Shown here in pieces: positions 21,060 through 32,659 of a stretch of 64,000 bases of DNA (positions are counted from its first letter, which is position 1; each line of letters opens with the position of its first letter). The notes beneath the pieces are model-generated. The model was given only the letters and a program-made list of their open reading frames with translations, did no database searches and was not told the origin of the DNA. Made by a program: the position numbers and the translations under genes. This stretch comes from Pararge aegeria (taxonomy: Eukaryota; Arthropoda; Insecta; Lepidoptera; Nymphalidae), in the NCBI RefSeq assembly GCF_905163445.1, contig NC_053194.1:13310921-13374920 (forward strand), written 5' to 3'.

Positions 21060-21183
21060 TATACTACGATAATACACACAACGCCATCTAGCCCCAAAGT
21101 AAGCGTAGCTTGTGTTATGGGTACTAAGATAGCTGTTGAATATTTTTATGAATCATACACATAAATACTTATAATATACAGAT
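21060..21183 (-). mobile_element. SINE-A 3' half
   Basis: Minus strand: CTACGATAATACACACAACG, CCATCTAGCCCCAAAGTAAG, CTTGTGTTATGGGTACTAAG and CATAAATACTTATAATATAC. The tRNA-like head is absent. Confidence 0.85.
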
Positions 21184-21184
21184 T

Positions 21185-21710
21185 TTACTACAAGAAGTGT
21201 TTTTAACCGTAACGCTTTATCGCTAAGGTGGCAACTAGCCACTTCCGATGCCTCCAACCAGATCATACAAAAGAAAATTCAAGAATGACATATCCCTAAA
21301 TATCTGAGAATTTAACTCCTTACTTACGTCGCACTTAAATACACTCAGCGCTCACTGCGGCAGGAAGGTCAGCAAAAAGGCTAGCAATAAAAGTAACATA
21401 CAAACAGACACATTTCTGAATTTATAACATCAGTATAGATTGATTTCTTATAAATACGAAGAAAAAAGTTTCACTTTTTTGACAATAATTATTAAGATGT
21501 TGAATCCCGTGGTTGTTACAATATGATAATTAAAAAATATTTAATGGGAAAGTAACTTTTTGCTGTCAAAGTCTACACAAATGTTATCTAGCCATTCAGT
21601 TTTGTCATGAAGTCGTGATAGTTAGTCATAAAATCGATTAATTGTTTTTTATTTATACTTTATTGAAGGTATTTGATACTCTGCCGTCAACAGACTGTAG
21701 GTATATCAGA
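21185..21710. other. Unassigned stretch
   Basis: A piece at 21205-21260 (TAACGCTTTATCGCTAAGGT, GGCAACTAGCCACTTCCGAT) resembles the middle of SINE-C in reverse. The rest is not recognised. Confidence 0.35.
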
Positions 21711-21714
21711 ATAG

Positions 21715-21870
21715 AATAGGGTTTTCACCACCCCTCCTTTTCTCACAGATGTCGCACGGAGCGACTAGAGAATATGTCGGAGCCAACCCGACTGCCCAGC
21801 GTGGTGAGTATAAGCTAACCCTTCCGTTCGAAGAGGCCTTTAGTCCAGCGGTGGACCTATATAGGATTTT
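21715..21870 (+). mobile_element. RTE-like LINE 3' end fragment
   Basis: Contains CCCAGCGTGGTGAGTATAAG and GAGGCCTTTAGTCCAGCGGT, then a GGACCTATATAGGATTTTGA end. Such wording (plant-style 'share of cases where the element end reads CCAGCGGTGGAC') is the RTE 3' end pattern also seen at 4960. 5'-truncated. Confidence 0.5.
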
Positions 21871-21934
21871 GATATTGACAACAGTTCGACACATTAATTT
21901 TTTTCTTACAACCAAAGCAAGAAGTTAAATAATT

Positions 21935-22162
21935 ACTAGGTGAAGCCCTTGACTTCGTCCACGTTAATTATGTTTTTTACAAGTGCCGCGAGAACCTTCC
22001 GCTTGAGTTTCCCCTTTAATCACTTATAATATATCATTATTTTCTCAGAGCACATAAAATAATTAGTGTTATAGATTGCAAAATGGTTAAAATCGATCCA
22101 ATATCGGTCGGTTTCGGAGCTTATTTGAATAAAAAAAATCTTTCCTCTTTATAATATTAGCA
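21935..22162 (-). mobile_element. Non-autonomous Helitron-like element
   Basis: On the minus strand it begins near CTAATATTATAAAGAGGAAA, passes AATAAGCTCCGAAACCGACC and GATCGATTTTAACCATTTTG, and ends GGACGAAGTCAAGGGCTTCA CCTAG next to T. The CTAG end lies at 21936-21939 in plus coordinates. The order is that of well-known lepidopteran non-autonomous Helitrons. No coding capacity. Confidence 0.65.
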
Positions 22163-22169
22163 AAGTTAA

Positions 22170-22590
22170 AGAAGTGTAGATTAGTAGGTATTATTATGTT
22201 ATGTTCCGTAGTATATTACGAAATTAAACTAGAATGCTCACATGCATCGATATATATTTTTTAAAGAAACAGAGGAAGAAATAGAGTAAATACATGATGT
22301 CTGCTGTATAGCCAGAGTCAATAATGGTGTCATAGGAATAAAAAAAATTCGGTAGATTCTCAATTTTTAGTTTAGTTAGTAACATAAATTGGATAACGTA
22401 GGCGTAGTCATCCGGTTTACGTGACCTGTCACACGCATTACCGAGCCATTATTCATCAGCTGCGAAGAATTTGACCTTCCCGTTTATCAGTTTGATTAAT
22501 ACGATCGTCGCGCAGCCTAATGCATGGCCGGTTTTATATTTTGTAGTTGGATTTAGTTACAAGTTTGACAGGAAAATAACTTCTTTGTTA
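22170..22590. other. Unassigned stretch
   Basis: 22390-22460 is GC-richer (GGTTTACGTGACCTGTCACA) and not part of a known repeat here. Nothing firmer. Confidence 0.3.
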
Positions 22591-22591
22591 A

Positions 22592-22722
22592 CCAAACGTT
22601 GTCTGGAGGAGATCGCTTCAAGCGATAAGGCCGCCTTTGCGCATATAAATCGTTTGTTTTTTTAACCTAGTTTTCTATTTGTATGTGCAATAAAGATTTT
22701 CTATTATATTTTATTCTTTAGT
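22592..22722 (+). mobile_element. AAGGCCGCCTTT-family LINE 3' end
   Basis: GTTGTCTGGAGGAGATCGCT and GCGATAAGGCCGCCTTTGCG are followed by a T-rich stretch and GTGCAATAAAGATTTTC, a polyadenylation-like signal. Same family as 4405-4545. Confidence 0.6.
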
Positions 22723-22724
22723 AG

Positions 22725-23615
22725 TAAATAAAATGGGTGAACAAGTAACGCGAGGAGTTAACACTATGAGTTGAAACTTTATTTTGGCTTTAAGATCGGT
22801 TTCGTGTAAGAGCATTATACCCATTATAAAAGTATGCTATAGTAAGCATAAGAACTATGTAACTATAGATACTACTAAAAGTTATATAAGAGTATTATAG
22901 TCGAAAGTGATTTTAAAACGCTATTACAGCTGCGTGGTATTATGTAAGTTATACCTATACTGTAGCTACTGTACTTTTAACGTTATTTAGCCTGTAGCTG
23001 CTGCTGTTGGTACTGCGCGGCTCTATAACACTATGACATCTGTAATTACAAGCTATGCAGTCCACTATACAGGTCTCAAATTGTTTTTAAAGTCAGCTGT
23101 TAAATTGTTATATCAATTTACGGGGAGAGTCACAAAATAAAGACACTTATGCTTGATATATGAGTTAATGATGCTTACATATTTCTTATTGTAAAAGACT
23201 TTGATTATGTTTACAAGTTTTACGAAGTAACGGTGTTTATTTAAGTCATGTTTACACTTTTTTACTATTAGAAAACCCTCAAGTAGCAACTTGGCACTTT
23301 GTGTCCCATGGCAAAACATTCGCAAGGAATGTACTACACATGGCAGGTTGTGCGCTTTTGCGGTTTCGTCGCATGCAGGAAATTCGTGAATGAATCTGGC
23401 GGGGTCGTTTCAAGTGTCGCAGTGTCTTTTTTTGCATTCCCACGCCCGCACTCATTGAAGGGGTAAGACTTTACGTGACGGTATATTTAGGTTTCATTTT
23501 TTATGATTTGTTTATCTATTTACGCTGGGAAAGTCAAATGAAACTCAAGCAGAGTATCCCCTTTCTTTTATTAAAATCTTAATGCACAGAAAATGCATTT
23601 CATGAAACCGTAATG
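22725..23615. other. Unassigned stretch
   Basis: 23340-23475 is GC-richer than its flanks (GCGGTTTCGTCGCATGCAGG; CCCACGCCCGCACTCATTGA) and does not resemble the repeats. It might be regulatory DNA. No supported gene. Confidence 0.3.
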
Positions 23616-23619
23616 GGCC

Positions 23620-23715
23620 ATTTTGGTGGACTACGGCCTGAACCCTTTGCATTGTGGGAGGAGACCCGTTATCTGTAATGAACCGTTAATAAGTCAATAT
23701 GATGATGGTTATAAT
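23620..23715 (+). mobile_element. SINE-B tail-half fragment
   Basis: GGTGGACTACGGCCTGAACC, CATTGTGGGAGGAGACCCGT and the ATATGATGATGG tail. Head missing. Confidence 0.75.
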
Positions 23716-23869
23716 AATATAGTATTTGAGAAACAAATTATTACTATTTATAAACAAAAAGTTGATATTAATAATCGACTTAACAGAAACGGACATAAAT
23801 TAGTGATATCTGCATGCTGCGTCGTTTGCGAATGTTGCAAAACTCCTTTGTGGAGTTGAGTATACGCTT

Positions 23870-24180
23870 TAACAACATGATTCCTAAGGTCATTCTGGAC
23901 CTAGCAATGCATACATTTAAAAAATGGTTTAAAACAGAAAGGTTACTATACTTTTGATGAATTTCTTAATAGCAAAGTAGATTGAAAGGATTGATCTCCC
24001 GTAAGACAGAAAAATGACTATAAATGTTGAAGTTGGAAAAGAGCAACAACTGAGTTTCTTCTTGGTAGAATGTGCTTTCCAAACCGTTGGTAGAATCACT
24101 ACAAACAGACATACTTGACGTTTCAAAAGTGCTTATTAAGTAGGCCTAGTTGGAGTAACTGAATTTTGAATTTGATAAAT
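23870..24180 (+). pseudogene. CR1/Jockey-like LINE C-terminus and 3' end
   Basis: ATGATTCCTAAGGTCATTCT begins a frame that reads IPKVILDLAMHTFKKWFKTE before frameshifts; the family then shows an IDEFL-like motif. The 3' end AGAGCAACAACTGAGTTTCT to CTTGACGTTTCAAAAGTGCT follows, ending in GAATTTTGAATTTGAT. The hydrophobic IPxxI..LPxxxFKK pattern is typical of CR1/Jockey-group polymerase C-termini. Confidence 0.65.
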
Positions 24181-24189
24181 GCCCTGTAG

Positions 24190-25185
24190 AGAGTTGGTCA
24201 GTCATACAATGGTATTTATTATTTTTTCTACTTGTTTAATCAAACTGATATTTAGTACATTCAGTGATTATTCAATTATGTTGTTTTTATCGTTCACTAG
24301 TGCAGTTAGACGTAAAATTATTTATTAGAATATCAAATATATATTAAGCCCGTCAATACCTTTGAGAGCAGTGTGTAAGTGCTCTTTAATACCTACCATT
24401 ATTTATGAAACAGGCCTGTTGTCCAATTATCTAGAAAAGAACAATAGCAATGTTATCCAAATATCTAGAAAAAATTGTATGAAAACTGAAATAAAGCTGA
24501 CTTTAAAGCTAAAAAACTCTATGAACTTTTAAAAGAAATCAGCTAGTTTGATATATTTATTTATAGAATGTTAAAAGAGCAACTTTCCTCGTGATCTTTC
24601 AAGGACGAAAAGATGGCGATAATTAAAACGTCCAAAAACTAACCTTCAGTATTAAAAGAGACTTCGAAATTTGAATTACATGCTGTCGTCTCAGTCAACT
24701 AACAAAAGAATTCGTCATCAGAATCACGAAGGACAGTTGATTAAAAATTTTTAATATTTACGGTAAAAAACGTCGATTAAGCCAACTGCCAAGATATTGT
24801 CAAGTAACAAAACTGAAAGGGACTCTTTTCTGTTAAATTCTTTTAATTAATTTCTTTGAGACTTTCAATTCTGCGTGAGTGATTAAAAAGATCGCTATGG
24901 CATGGAGAGTGGGAGGGTGACTTATTAATTTTATCTATTTTAATAAATTGGTATCGGCTGCCATGAAAGTTTTGTAACTGTAAAGCTAGCTTCCATGTTT
25001 TGTCCTTCTTTTTGCCTCTCCAATTAGTGACGGCTAGCCAGCAGAATTTGATATTCCAAGTTTCAAGCATGTGATCCCAGTCCCAGTCTTAGATACTAGA
25101 TATAATAGTAAAGTAGAATCATACAGCTTCACCCATCAGCTAGACATCTCTTTCATAAGGAAGTTTCATGAAGCCTCTGAATGAG
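24190..25185. other. Unassigned stretch
   Basis: About 1 kb without recognisable repeats. ATCTAGAAAA occurs twice near 24430 and 24463. Nothing else recognised. Confidence 0.35.
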
Positions 25186-25195
25186 ATAAAACCGT

Positions 25196-25316
25196 CAGTG
25201 GCGTGCACTTCATACATGCACAAAAGCACTGCCTACCCTTAAATTGATATATATATATATACCTCATAGGAGGAGGATTTTTTACTTTTTCGTAAGAAAC
25301 CCAGTGCACCCCACTG
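25196..25316. mobile_element. hAT-like MITE with 8-bp target duplication
   Basis: A 121-bp element. Its left end CAGTGGCGTGCACTT and the complement of its right end CAGTGGGGTGCACTG match at 13 of 15 positions. It is flanked by perfect AAAACCGT duplications at 25188-25195 and 25317-25324. Eight-base duplications and CAGTGG-type ends point to the hAT superfamily. The interior holds an AT microsatellite (25248-25260) and no coding capacity, so it must have been mobilised in trans. Confidence 0.85.
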
Positions 25317-25329
25317 AAAACCGTTAAGG

Positions 25330-25440
25330 TTGTTATCTTCATCATCATCTACAGTATATCCCATTCCTGGGCATAAGCCTCCTGGATTCCATGTTTTTAC
25401 GACAAAGTTCCACCACGCTGCTCCAATACGGTTTGGTGGG
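25330..25440 (+). mobile_element. Possible retrotransposon fragment
   Basis: CATCATCATCTACAGTATAT reads like a reversed GATGATG tail, and CCACCACGCTGCTCCAATAC with GGTTTGGTGGGC resembles a part of the RTE/SINE-B-like repeats. Poorly defined. Confidence 0.35.
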
Positions 25441-25459
25441 CTTGAACGACTACTATAAC

Positions 25460-25540
25460 AAAGGAAGTAATAGCAATCGGGACCGACGGCTCAAAGTGCA
25501 CTTGTTCAACTACGGATCACAAGGTCAATGGTTCGATGTC
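25460..25540. mobile_element. Unclassified repeat fragment (GGGACCGACGG)
   Basis: GGGACCGACGGCTCAAAGTG resembles the block at 44989 (GGGACCGACGATTTAACGTG). I associate the pattern with an interspersed lepidopteran repeat but cannot name it. Confidence 0.35.
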
Positions 25541-25674
25541 AATTAAAAAACCTCAGTAATAATGACGATGTCCCTGATCCACACAGCACGTTAAGTCCGG
25601 TTAGTGGAACTAAAAATGGACCAACAACCCGCAAAACTTGCATAACAGCATCATGGCAGCTCCAAACTCTCAAA

Positions 25675-25745
25675 CCAGGAGAGAGGAGGCGTGTGCCCAG
25701 CATTGGGAGCTTAATGAGAAGAAGAAGAAGAAGACAACAAGAGAT
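25675..25745 (+). mobile_element. LINE 3' end with AGA tail
   Basis: GGAGAGAGGAGGCGTGTGCC and CAGCATTGGGAGC followed by an AGAAGAAGAAGAAGA run is the 3' end pattern of an RTE-type element. The 84-codon frame at 25528 is read-through. Confidence 0.45.
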
Positions 25746-25842
25746 CTCTAAACATAACCTAGCAGAATGCCATTGTTCTTAATTCAAAGTACCTAGAAGC
25801 AAAAGATCAGACATAGAAAGAGGTGGCATTACTTAAAAGGAG

Positions 25843-25882
25843 GCTACGTCCAGCAGTTTACACATATTGGCTGATGATGATG
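25843..25882 (+). mobile_element. RTE-type LINE 3' tail
   Basis: CTACGTCCAGCAGTTTACAC followed by TGGCTGATGATGATG. Only the last 40 bases of the element are left. Confidence 0.5.
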
Positions 25883-25884
25883 TT

Positions 25885-26262
25885 ACTCTGTAGCCCATAA
25901 AATATCTTTATGCAAAAAAACAATCTCTAGCTTATCGCTGATTACAAGAAGGACAAACCAACAAACATACTTTAAACAGAATATCTACTATACCTATTCA
26001 TACCCTCAGCAAAATGTCTCGGCAAAAAGTGATAATTAAATTACCCAGTGCACAAGACGTGAACAGATGGTGATGCCGGTGGATTTCGCATCGGAGTGAT
26101 TTATAACAGGTGAATAATCTTGTTCACGTTGCGAAATCCGGTCGCCTCCAGAAAATATGCTTATGTTTAATTTGTAGGCACGATGAGTTATGGCAGTAGC
26201 GAACTATGAGGATATGTTGGTACGACAGATTATATTATCTTCGTTGATACTGCGGAAATAAT
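25885..26262. other. Unassigned stretch
   Basis: Nothing recognised. Confidence 0.4.
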
Positions 26263-26263
26263 A

Positions 26264-26556
26264 ACTGCCTGACGCAACGGTGAGCGCTGTGAATTTAGGG
26301 GAGGTCCCGGGTTCTATTCCCGGCATAGCAAATTTGTAATTACTGAATTTTCTATGGTCCACTCTTGTTGCTTCGGCTATTTACCGACATAGACTTGCCG
26401 CCGAACGATTAAGCTTTACAATTAGGGTTATGAAGTTAGTATAACAGCCATACTCCCTAACGGGTTAGCCCGCTACAATCTTAGACTGCATCATCGCATC
26501 ATCACTTACCACCAGGTGAGATTGCAGTCAATGGCTAACTTGTAGTGGAATAAAAA
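26264..26556 (+). mobile_element. SINE-C copy, full length
   Basis: Head TGACGCAACGGTGAGCGCTG, B box in GGTCCCGGGTTCTATTCCCG (one substitution), body GCCATACTCCCTAACGGGTT, ATCTTAGACTGCATCATCGC and AGATTGCAGTCAATGGCTAA, then a GGAATAAAAAAATAAC tail. AAATAATAAC before the head and AAAAAATAAC after the tail could be an imperfect target duplication. Confidence 0.85.
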
Positions 26557-26630
26557 AATAACATTGTTACGCGTATATATATTTTGCTGATCACTCTTAA
26601 TATATATAAATTCAAGTTCACTGTACAATA

Positions 26631-26712
26631 TCATCATATCAACCCATTTCCTACCAGCCCACTAAAGGGCACGGGTCTCCTGCTACAATGAGAAGGGTTG
26701 AGGCCGTAGCTA
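26631..26712 (-). mobile_element. SINE-B tail fragment
   Basis: Minus strand: ATCATCATATCAACCCATTT, ACCAGCCCACTAAAGGGCAC and ACAATGAGAAGGGTTGAGGC. Body and head missing. Confidence 0.75.
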
Positions 26713-26714
26713 CT

Positions 26715-27715
26715 GGATAATCCTGATTTGATTTATAAAGCCAAAAAAAATGTAACGGAAATTATTCCGAGTGGTTATTCTATAAAGAATATTATCCATC
26801 CATCTTAAGAAAACAAGCTAAAACAGCATATAGGTAGCAATATGTACTTACAGATAAACATATATACTTTTGTATATAATTATTAGACTGTATAGTCATA
26901 CAAAAAATCTTCAAAGCTATTGTCATCAACAAAACAATCTCTTTCGAATTCTCGATATAAATAAAATAAACTGAAAGTTTAATACTTTTTTGTTCTTCCA
27001 AATATGTATATGTACGTGTCTAAACATTTTGACCATTCTTTCTTTGTTACAAATTTAACGTCGTCCTAAAAACAGCTGGATCTTCAGATCGCAACGTTTG
27101 TCACGTCCACACCACAAATTTATATCGGCACTTAAACTTTTATGAATTATAATAAAAGCTAAATCGATGGATAAGCAAAATATCCAGCCAATAAAAGTGT
27201 GCAACATAAACACAATTTTTATTAGCGAGCGGTAAAGTACACAAATTGCCCGAAAAATCTATGCATTGGCCAAGCAATAAAGTATAAGGACAAAAGGCCA
27301 ATAAAGAAATCGCTATATTAGGTACTGAAAATAAGGGCTGCCACAAATGTAGTGCGTTCCGGCGGACTTTTATTGGTAATAAAATGGGATAATGTGTTGG
27401 AGTGTGCGTATTTCGGAATTGTACAAATTTAGACCGTGGCGCTGCGTTTATTTCACTAATTTACTATATTATACTAATAGAAAAACGATAATTATAGCAT
27501 TATTGGTATTTTCGTTAGTACCTACTAGTTATTAGTACCATCGTAAAATAAATAGGTACATTTGAAGCCTCGACGTGCTAAAAACTCTGTAACAAAACGA
27601 CAACGCTAAAAATAGCACATATTTAAGCAATAGTTAGGCCCACTGATCAAATTATATCAAGTTATGTTATGTTAAGAAATGTATTGCTCAATAAGAGTTT
27701 TTCTAAGGTCTTACA
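26715..27715. other. Unassigned stretch
   Basis: No repeat or supported gene in about 1 kb. Open frames at 26792 and 27140 lack recognisable domains. Confidence 0.35.
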
Positions 27716-27718
27716 GTA

Positions 27719-27760
27719 ATAAGAAATAATGTTATACAGTAGTATAACATTATTTCTTAT
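27719..27760. repeat. Perfect 19-bp hairpin, 4-nt loop
   Basis: Arms 27719-27737 and 27742-27760 are exact reverse complements with loop AGTA. The arm reads ATAAGAAATAATGTTATAC. Very AT-rich. It could be a MITE scar; the 4-nt loop and AT-rich stem make a microRNA precursor unlikely. Confidence 0.85.
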
Positions 27761-27764
27761 GCAA

Positions 27765-28130
27765 CTTTATAGCATGCGAATATTGAAAGTTCACAACAAG
27801 ATCAATCAATAAATACAAAATATTGCTGAGCAAGCATTAAAAGGTAACTAATGAAATTATACAGGTCATGTCAACGTTATCATGCCAAAAAATAAAACTA
27901 CATTTAATTAAAAATATTTTGTACACTGCCATTGCCCAGATTTTTCTCAAACAAACGCGTAGGTTGATTTTTTAGAGTGGCATGTAATTTATTTAGGACT
28001 TGAACGCACATATTATCATGATATAGTAAACAACCGATGTCTGCTCCTTATCGAAATTTGTTTTATTTTTTTTCTTAATGCGTTTGGTTTACAAGCATAA
28101 AAGCATAAAGATTCTAGCTTTTAACAAGAT
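27765..28130. other. Unassigned stretch
   Basis: Nothing recognised. Confidence 0.4.
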
Positions 28131-28134
28131 AAAA

Positions 28135-28372
28135 GTAGTAGGCACACAAAACTTCACCCAGATCAGTCTATCTTTATAGGGCTGCAAAAGTAATTCAGCG
28201 GGTCGTTTTCCGTATATGTTTTTTCGTGGTAAAAGTTTTCCCATGTTCGTCTCAAAAATGCAAACTATATATTATGCCATATTTTATCAAGATCTGTACA
28301 GTGGTTAAGGTTAACATACAAAACAAACAAATAAACGAACATACAAAATGACTCATAGTCTGTTCTTTTCTG
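28135..28372 (-). mobile_element. Helitron-like fragment
   Basis: TAGGGCTGCAAAAGTAATTC, GGGTCGTTTTCCGTATATGT, TCAAAAATGCAAACTATATA, TTATCAAGATCTGTACAGTG and the AACAAACAAATAAACGAACA end follow the motif order of an abundant lepidopteran non-autonomous element, probably Helitron-derived. The orientation is uncertain and termini are not identified. Confidence 0.45.
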
Positions 28373-28374
28373 CA

Positions 28375-31300
28375 GAAAACCAATACATTTTTACCAACAA
28401 ATATTTAATTATTTAACCAGCTTATAATAATTGTACCAACTAAGCTTAATGTCGATTGTAGGTACATCATGAAGTTCCGCAAATTAACACTCAATTTTAT
28501 CCAATATTAAATTTTAGATTTAAATTAGTGTTGAACGATAGAATAAATGGCACAATCTGTAATTATTTTAACATAATATCAAACAAAACCAATTTTCTAT
28601 TAAAGCAATAAAAGCTGCTAACAGTTTGTTTTATCTACGTAAACACGTACATAGAATCGTACCAAATTGGAGATAAACAAAAGCTGCTGTCAAATTTGTA
28701 TGCGGGCATTGAATAGTCTAGAAAATCCCCGATTTATTGACGCTATCAATATCATTTGTTTCCATTTGTAAAGCATATAAAACCTCTACATGTGATTTAA
28801 CATAATAATTCACACATCGATTGCTTTTAACAAAAATAGGTGTTGATGTAAAAATTGCTTGTTTAAAGGTTAACAGTTTATTGAGTACAATTTATGGCTG
28901 TGATAATGGAAATGTGCTTCTTATACAACTTAACATATTCTAATTTATAAATTTTAAACACACTTACACATTCTGCTGATAAAACAGATTATTTATATTT
29001 TTATTAACTATATTTTTCAGAGTGTAACATATTTTTGACAAAGAATTAATTTTGTTCTTAATTCTGTGATTTTGGATATAAGACCAGATGGCAAATTAAA
29101 AGATCTAATCTTTAAAAAAATAATAAAGAATGGAGCCAAAATGCCACTTAATATGGTATAGACGTTTATGATAAAAGTTTTGTGTAGCCAAAATTAGGTT
29201 TAAAGAATAATATTAGAGTAGTGAGTTAGTAGTTGGGATTACAGTGAAGAACAAACTTGTAGTGGAAGAAAGAAAAAATAGGTAACCAAAGAAGAAGAAA
29301 GATAAACTTTATTGGCCGCAAACTTAGGTATGGCTTAGAGCCTGTATGGAGTAGGATGTTTTTAGGGACTTTTGTCGAGTGTGAAGCTACGAGCCTATTA
29401 AATAAGAGCAAAATAGCGCCGCAGTACTTTCAACTATTTTTATGTTTCCTATAAAGCTGTCGTAAAAAGTATATTTATGTAGAAAACAGTCAAACACTAA
29501 TACTCATCAAAGTTGTAACGTAAAGTGTTTTTACTACAGTAGTTAAGCTTTGAATGTATAACATTAGTCAAATAGAGAAATTTAATAGAACTTCGTTAAT
29601 TGTGTGCCTTTGCCACATTTCTCACCAACAACACAAAGGCAGAAATTTCTTTGTATTATTTCGCATGTAAAACCTATCTCAATGGTATCATAACTCTTAC
29701 CATAATAATGCTCTACAGGCTAGGAGAGAGATTTTGAGTATCCTCAACGTTGCTTCAGTGCTAGTAGGTGGGCTATCCCATGACATTTTCAAATAAGGCA
29801 TCATGGCCAATCCCGATCTCGGGTTCAATTATTAGAGAATTGATATACTCGAGAAGACACTGAAGCTATATCTCTAAACGATAAAGGATTCTGCTATGAT
29901 ACTTGGTCTTAACAGACCAGGGTCCAGATGCATGCGTTAAAACTGTCTTAAACCTTCAAGTCGACGTCCTTTGAATTAACAAGCGGTGACTTTAGACCGA
30001 ATCCAAAAATATATAAATCTTGCATCATATTTGAATGTGTACTTTTTAGTCTACTAAAGTGTAAAACTGTATAGAAAAATGAATAAAACTTTACACTTTT
30101 GACATACAAAGCAAAGTTTAATTATCTACTAGAAAAGAAAACTTACAACGTAAACAACATGAAATTTCGTATCCCACTTCAAGAGTACTCAAACTTGCGA
30201 GATGTATGCAACACCATCACTAACAAAGATATTTCGCACTGGTAAAGTGAAACCCACACTCGCAAAATTAACTTTGAAGTCTGTTTTATGTGTAGGGCTG
30301 TCAAATTTACTTTATAATCAACTAGGTCTTACATTATGTTTTAGATGTGAAATTTGTTATGGATAATAATAATAATTTCACGCCATACGAAGAAAATAAA
30401 AAACAAAAATACGGTAAAGATAAACGAATAAAGACGACGATAATATAAATGAAATCAAATTAAAATTTAAAATATCAACGTAAACACAAATTTAAAATAA
30501 TATACAATAATAATAAATAATTCCAACAACTTTTATTAATAAAAAGGAGCCACCATAATTTTACGGTGGGTTTTTTTGGGATAAATTATTTTTATACCTA
30601 ATCCGTTTTTCCAAGACCATAGAACCTTACCTACCAAAGACCTTAACAAATTGATGTAAAGATCTGTTACTCAATTGCTGCGTGAAATTAAACAACAAAA
30701 ACACTGCGTATTTATAATTTTAGTAACATTGATGAATATATAACCAAGCTGGGATTTGTACGCTTATCCATTTGTCAGGCCATTTGTGTTTAAACGAAAC
30801 TCATTGGAACTCCAGAAATTATTCTATTTAATAAGTTACATTATTTATTTAAAATAACTAATAATTTTGAGTTGTTGTATACTATATATATGAAACCAAA
30901 CCAAGTAAATGTTACCTTTTTTTCTACATACTTTTATACATACTTATTATACATACGTATATACGTACTTATACATTTTACAGAATAATCTAATTTAATA
31001 TATGATACATCTCACAAGTTAAATTGGCAACCCTACTCACGTGTGACTTTTACGCTTCCTTTTACTACCACTTTACGCTGCAACTTCCTAAACATGCATT
31101 CTTAAAGCGAGAGACTGTATATCCTGAAACTTCTCATGTAATTTACAAAAGGAATGCCAAAGTAAAATCTCATGTACCTTCCACTAACTTCGGATTAAGC
31201 ACAATTTTGCTTACACTTCTACGCATATATAAATCTTCACAAATTAATAATCTAAGTAACTCTTAAGCATCATATAAAATGAGATTTTAGGGGTATCTTT

Positions 31301-32265
31301 CATAATATAAAAGATACAAGCATTATTTCATCGATATTATAATAATTGTGTCAAGGGTGAGCCTGGACTTATTTAGCCCGGAAATGCAGCCGGCATTATT
31401 GGCACCATTTATAGTGGGCAAGACTTGTAAAGTAATTTTTAGTTATTAGTATTATCCTAACAACGAAATATTATTTACACAACTTAATGTAAAAGTAAAA
31501 TACCACCTGAAAAATGAAATACATGATTTCTTTAAACTGTTATTTTCTGATAAATTAAATAAATAATACTTTTTTATTTATAACCGAAAGTAATAATATC
31601 AATTTTCGTAGATAATATTTATATGACTCGAACTTTGTTTAACACCTTTAAAATGTAGAATTAAAGGCAGCTCAAATAATATCTCTTTCCTACCTTCAGC
31701 CGTTAGGCTCTGGTTCTTGGTTGTCTTACAAACAGTCAGGACAAAGTCTTTAATATAAATATAGATTGTATTGCTACTGTAATTTTTTTTTTTTACTTTG
31801 AAAGAAGATGCAAGACTTCTTAAAAGTTTCGAATCGCATATTACTCGTAAGATTTTTAAGACTTTACCAAATTCATGTACGCTGCGTTTCAAAATTACTG
31901 CAAATTAAGCGTGGGCAAAATATATGTAAGAAGTTTAAACAATAGATTTAACACAATGAACTGATTATCTCGAATGTTGCGGACAAAGTTCCGATATGTG
32001 CCACATTATAGAGACAATGGACGCTGATTGGTTTAGTTATACGGAACCAAGTTCCGACCACGGTCCGAACGTGACGGTAATACGATAGGGATTTCTCACT
32101 TTTCAGAGATCCTCATTACGAGCAAAACTAAATTGTTCCTTTTGATGACCTAAAAAGCATTAATTATAACTTTCATCTATATCACCTGGTGGAAATTATA
32201 TACACTACTAGTCATGCCAGCTCATTTAATGCATTCATCATAATATTAAATTGTATGTTTAGAAG
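28375..32265. other. Long stretch with few recognisable features
   Basis: Nearly 4 kb of AT-rich DNA with no SINE copies. A segment at 29700-29960 is GC-richer and contains CCCGATCTCGGGTTCAATTA, which may be a decayed tRNA-like head. A piece at 31350-31420 (GGTGAGCCTGGACTTATTTA) looks repeat-derived but is not classifiable. The open frames at 31024 and 31599 have no recognisable domains. The sparse repeats make it a reasonable place to look for conserved non-coding DNA or an intron. Confidence 0.3.
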
Positions 32266-32267
32266 GA

Positions 32268-32510
32268 AGGAAGCGGTCATAGCCTAGTGATTAGGAGTTT
32301 GGTCTGAGCTCAAATCCCTGCACGAACTTTATTAAATTAAGTGCGTTTTATGTAATTAAAATATCACTTGCTTCAACGAAGAAGGAAAACTTTGTGAGGA
32401 AACCTGCATGCCTTAGAGTTCTCTATAATGTTCTTAAAGGTGTGTGGAGTTTACTAAGCCTTGCACTGGGCCGGGAATGGGTTGATATGATGATGATGAT
32501 GATTATGAAA
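32268..32510 (+). mobile_element. SINE-B copy with internal deletions
   Basis: GAAGCGGTCATAGCCTAGTG is the head with A-box-like sequence. The B-box region is decayed (CTCAAATCCCTGCACGAAC). The body continues with AAAATATCACTTGCTTCAAC and GTGAGGAAACCTGCATGCCT, and a deletion of the CCACTACAGGGC region leads directly to GGGTTGATATGATGATGATG. Confidence 0.8.
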
Positions 32511-32659
32511 ATAAAAAAAAAAATCTCAGAATATGTTAGCAACTGGATGGTTCAGGTTGCATACATAACGTTCATTAGGTTATTCATCAGCGGCCTTGAC
32601 CTTCTAGCAGACCAGATCAGAGAGAATTCATAATTACAAATTACCAAAGTTTACGTTGC

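Noticed and set aside
23622..23860. 78-codon frame starting at 23623
   Set aside because: Its start lies in a SINE-B fragment and the rest lacks any recognisable motif.
25248..25260. AT microsatellite as a separate feature
   Set aside because: It lies inside the hAT-like MITE and is described there.
27719..27760. microRNA precursor
   Set aside because: The stem is too short and AT-rich, and the loop has only four bases.
31599..31892. 97-codon minus-strand frame as a possible gene
   Set aside because: It is rich in lysine, serine and isoleucine in AT-rich DNA, crosses a long T run, and has no recognisable motif.
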